A stretch of 6,817 nucleotides of DNA from Ardenticatenaceae bacterium. GTDB lineage: Bacteria; Chloroflexota; Anaerolineae; Promineifilales; Promineifilaceae. The stretch spans positions 1-6,817 of the forward strand of contig JACKBN010000035.1 of the NCBI GenBank assembly GCA_020634565.1, read 5' to 3'. The position numbers and the translations under genes are program-made. Each line of letters starts with the position of its first letter. Position 1 is the stretch's first letter. Positions 4,971 to 6,817 of the stretch are shown here, piece by piece. The notes under the pieces were generated by a model. That model saw nothing but the letters and a program-made list of their open reading frames with translations. It had not been told where the DNA came from and did no database searches.

Positions 4971-6071
4971 ATGTCTAAACTTCACGATCTTCACAAAATG
5001 GGTCAATCGACCTGGCTCAACTATATGCGGCGCGACTACATCACGGCCGGTGCCCTGCGTCAGGCAATTGCCGACGGTATCCAGGGCGTCACGGCCAATG
5101 CGGCCGTTTTTGCCCAAACCATCACGCAACACCACGATTACGATCAGGCCATCGGTCAGCAGATGGCCGAAGGCACACCCTATCGCGCCATCCACGAACG
5201 GCTCATGGTAGACGACGCCCGCCGCGCGGCGGACCTGCTGCATCTGGTGTACCAGGAAAGCAACAGTTGGGATGGATATGTAAGCCTGGAGATGAATCCG
5301 GCACTGGCGCAAGATGCCAAAGAGATGGTGGCCACCGCCAAACATTTGCTGCACGGCATTGACCGGGCCAATGCGATGGTAGAAATCCCGGCCACGCTGC
5401 CCGGCTGCGAGGCCATCCAGACGCTCATCGCTGATTGTGAATCGCTCAACATCACCCACATTTTCACCGTCACCGATTTCGAGCGGGCGGCTCAGGCATA
5501 TATTGCCGGGCTAGAACATCTGCTGGCGACCCAGAGCACATGGCGCATTTTGCCTACGGCCGTTGCTTCCTTTTCCGTTGGGGCGATTGATAATGCCATC
5601 GACCCTATCCTGCGCAAAAAGGATCGGCCAGACCTGTGTGGGAAAACGGCCGTTGCCCTGGCCAAACTGCTCTACCAACGATACCGGCAAATCTTCAAGG
5701 GTCCCCGCTGGGACCAGCTAGTCCGCTACAATGCGCGCCCGCTGCGGCCCAAATGGACTCGCACCACGCCAGCAGACCCCACCCTGGCGCTCACCCATTA
5801 CACCAATGCCCTCATCGGCAGCGAAACCATCACGACGTTTTCGCTGGAAACACTGGCGGCTTTTATCAAAAACGGCCGTCCAACTTTCAGCCTCACCCAG
5901 GACATTGGCGGCGCTGAAGCGCACCTGGATGCGTTGGCCAAAGCCGGCGTCGATCTGGACGCCATTGTGCACCATCTCCAAGCACAATATCTGGCCGCAG
6001 GCGAGGAACAATACCAAGTGCTCATCGAGGCCGTCACGCGGCGCTCGGTTGCTCTGGCCCTGGCTGCCTAA
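4971..6071 (+). CDS. Transaldolase homologue lacking the catalytic lysine (probable pseudoenzyme)
   Basis: A 366-residue protein aligning by eye end to end with long-form transaldolase (sedoheptulose-7-P plus glyceraldehyde-3-P to erythrose-4-P plus fructose-6-P, via a lysine Schiff base). Preserved landmarks: GQSTWL (11-16), GVTANAAVF (39-47, usually GVTSNPTIF), DGYVSLEMNPALAQD (101-115), IPATLPGCEAI (139-149), NITHIF (160-165), AYIAGLEHLL (176-185) and LIGSETITTFSLETLAAF (281-298). Active-site positions in E. coli TalB numbering: Asp17 is Asn17, Asn35 kept (Asn43), Glu96 kept (Glu107), Lys132 is Glu138, Asn154/Thr156 kept (160/162), Ser176 kept (200), Phe178 is Ser202 and Arg181 is Ala205. 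The usual WASTGTKNP loop reads WTRTTPADP (262-270). The frame is intact and TAAGGAGG (4959-4966) is a strong ribosome-binding site, so this is not an ordinary decayed gene. Normal transaldolase activity is unlikely; another ligand, a regulatory role or a new reaction is possible. No pentose-phosphate genes are adjacent. Confidence 0.85.
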   Translation: MSKLHDLHKMGQSTWLNYMRRDYITAGALRQAIADGIQGVTANAAVFAQTITQHHDYDQAIGQQMAEGTPYRAIHERLMVDDARRAADLLHLVYQESNSWDGYVSLEMNPALAQDAKEMVATAKHLLHGIDRANAMVEIPATLPGCEAIQTLIADCESLNITHIFTVTDFERAAQAYIAGLEHLLATQSTWRILPTAVASFSVGAIDNAIDPILRKKDRPDLCGKTAVALAKLLYQRYRQIFKGPRWDQLVRYNARPLRPKWTRTTPADPTLALTHYTNALIGSETITTFSLETLAAFIKNGRPTFSLTQDIGGAEAHLDALAKAGVDLDAIVHHLQAQYLAAGEEQYQVLIEAVTRRSVALALAA

Positions 6072-6084
6072 AAAGGCTGGCATA

Positions 6085-6123
6085 CAAACAAAAAGCCGGC
6101 CATGCGAAAGGTGCATGGCCGGC
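6085..6123 (-). terminator. Rho-independent terminator of the short-chain dehydrogenase gene
   Basis: A perfect 11-bp GC-rich stem, GCCGGCCATGC (6095-6105) with GCATGGCCGGC (6113-6123), closes a 7-nt loop. Read leftward, the stem is followed at once by TTTTTGTTTG (6094-6085), a classical intrinsic terminator 30 bp beyond the dehydrogenase stop. Read rightward, the nearest T-run (6135-6139) begins about 11 nt after the stem, so it is a weaker stop for the transaldolase-like gene, though it may slow readthrough both ways. Confidence 0.82.
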
Positions 6124-6152
6124 CAGGATAACCGTTTTTGTAAAGCGAAAGC

Positions 6153-6817
6153 CTACAAAAGTGATTTCATCTGTTTGTAAATAAAGTTGGCAGCAAACTT
6201 GGGCGCCAAGCGGTAGAGAAAATCCATCAAGCGGGCGTCGGAGCCAACCAAGACCCGGTAACTATCTTTCTCAATCCCGTTGATAATAATTTCGGCTGCT
6301 TTGTTAGCGGGCAGCGGCTTTATAGATGGCTGATCGCCCCCAGCTTCTTGCTCCATGGCGCGTTGATCCAGCCCGGAATTTTGGGCAATGTTGGTGCCAA
6401 TGGCGCCAGGGAAAACCACCGTTACCTTCACATTGGTATCCAGCAGTTCAGAACGCAAGCCTTCGGTGAATAACTTTACGGCCGCTTTGGCTGCCCCGTA
6501 AATGGTCTGCCCGGGCACGGGCAAAAAGCCTCCCATGCTGGAAACGTTGATAATGTGTGCCACAGGCCGTGTCTTGAAATGGGGTAAAAAGGCTTTGGTC
6601 ATATAAAGCACCCCATAAAAGTTCACGTTCATCACGCGCTCGATGGCGCCGTACTCCAGTTCACTCACGCGCACAAATGGCTGAATAATGCCAGCATTGT
6701 TAATCAGGCCATCTACCTGTCCGTGCGCCTCAATCACCTGTTGTGGCAGTTGATCAACGGCCGTTTTATCCGCGATGTTCACAATGTGGGTAGAAAGTTT
6801 ACTTTTGTTGGCACCGG
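6153..6817 (-). CDS. Short-chain dehydrogenase/reductase, 5' end cut by window edge
   Basis: A classical SDR oxidoreductase using NAD(P)H, missing its N-terminus. The reading frame stays open to the right edge (..LSTHIV before NIADKTAVDQL), so the GTG near 6782 is internal, not the start, and the TGxxxGxG nucleotide-binding loop lies outside the window. Numbering from that GTG, the order is QVDGLINNAGIIQPF (22-36, the NNAG motif), the FYGVLYMTKAFLPHF helix region, HIINVSSMGGF with the catalytic serine, PGQTIYGAAKAAVKLFTEGLRSEL with the YxxxK pair, and the VVFPGAIGTNI segment after it. The C-terminal part (PANKAAEIIINGIEKDSYRVLVGSDARLMDFLYRLAP) is as in many general SDRs acting on unknown carbonyl or alcohol substrates. 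It converges on the transaldolase-like gene across a shared hairpin. Confidence 0.88.
   Translation of the reverse strand, partial: GANKSKLSTHIVNIADKTAVDQLPQQVIEAHGQVDGLINNAGIIQPFVRVSELEYGAIERVMNVNFYGVLYMTKAFLPHFKTRPVAHIINVSSMGGFLPVPGQTIYGAAKAAVKLFTEGLRSELLDTNVKVTVVFPGAIGTNIAQNSGLDQRAMEQEAGGDQPSIKPLPANKAAEIIINGIEKDSYRVLVGSDARLMDFLYRLAPKFAANFIYKQMKSLL

Noticed and set aside
4953..5473. Long minus-strand reading frames under the transaldolase-like gene
   Set aside because: They are antisense to a strong homology-supported gene, have no family resemblance and no ribosome-binding site.
6136..6160. TTTTGTA/TACAAAA inverted repeat after the transaldolase-like gene
   Set aside because: The stem is AT-rich and weak and its right arm overlaps the dehydrogenase stop codon; the GC-rich hairpin at 6095-6123 explains termination better.
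6153..6782. Complete short-chain dehydrogenase starting at GTG 6782
   Set aside because: The frame is open to the window edge and the nucleotide-binding glycine motif is missing, so the gene is partial.

Overview
The window looks like chromosomal DNA from a free-living bacterium. It carries seven protein genes plus one cut by the right edge: six run rightward and the last runs leftward. Most genes are GC-rich and closely packed. The octamer ACGGCCGT, an EagI-type palindrome, occurs eight times, against about 0.1 expected by chance. From memory, such a palindrome load together with short lone metabolic genes and cytoplasmic-membrane lipoproteins fits filamentous Chloroflexota (Anaerolineae/Ardenticatenia group). 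That assignment is an inference; no marker gene in the window settles it.

Layout. A tandem-GNAT acetyltransferase (3-1004) is followed by a 720-bp intergenic region. That region holds a regular array of about nine degenerate TTTAGC-N2-GCTAAA dyads spaced about 42 bp apart (1057-1404). It then has about 200 bp with no recognised content, then a promoter-like extended -10, an 8-codon upstream ORF with its own Shine-Dalgarno, and a hairpin plus T-tract just before a DUF1905/OmdA (YdeI-like) gene (1726-2184). Next come a markedly AT-richer gene for a membrane-anchored beta-propeller-like protein (2272-3177), an AlkZ-related winged-helix protein (3209-3757), a pyridoxamine-phosphate-oxidase-fold flavin/F420 protein (3821-4285), and a lipoprotein whose start overlaps the previous stop (4278-4817). 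After a separate promoter-like region comes a long-form transaldolase homologue (4971-6071). A strong hairpin terminator separates it from a convergent short-chain dehydrogenase (6153 to the right edge, 5' end missing).

The genes do not form an obvious pathway. The PPOX and lipoprotein genes are probably translationally coupled; the others look like independent units.

The strongest unusual signal is the transaldolase homologue. It keeps the family scaffold, but the Schiff-base lysine is glutamate, the catalytic aspartate is asparagine, and the phosphate-binding arginine and the ASTGTK loop are gone. It reads as an intact, well-translated pseudoenzyme. The second is the 42-bp phased dyad array, whose period is close to four turns of B-DNA and which has an alternating A/B higher-order structure.
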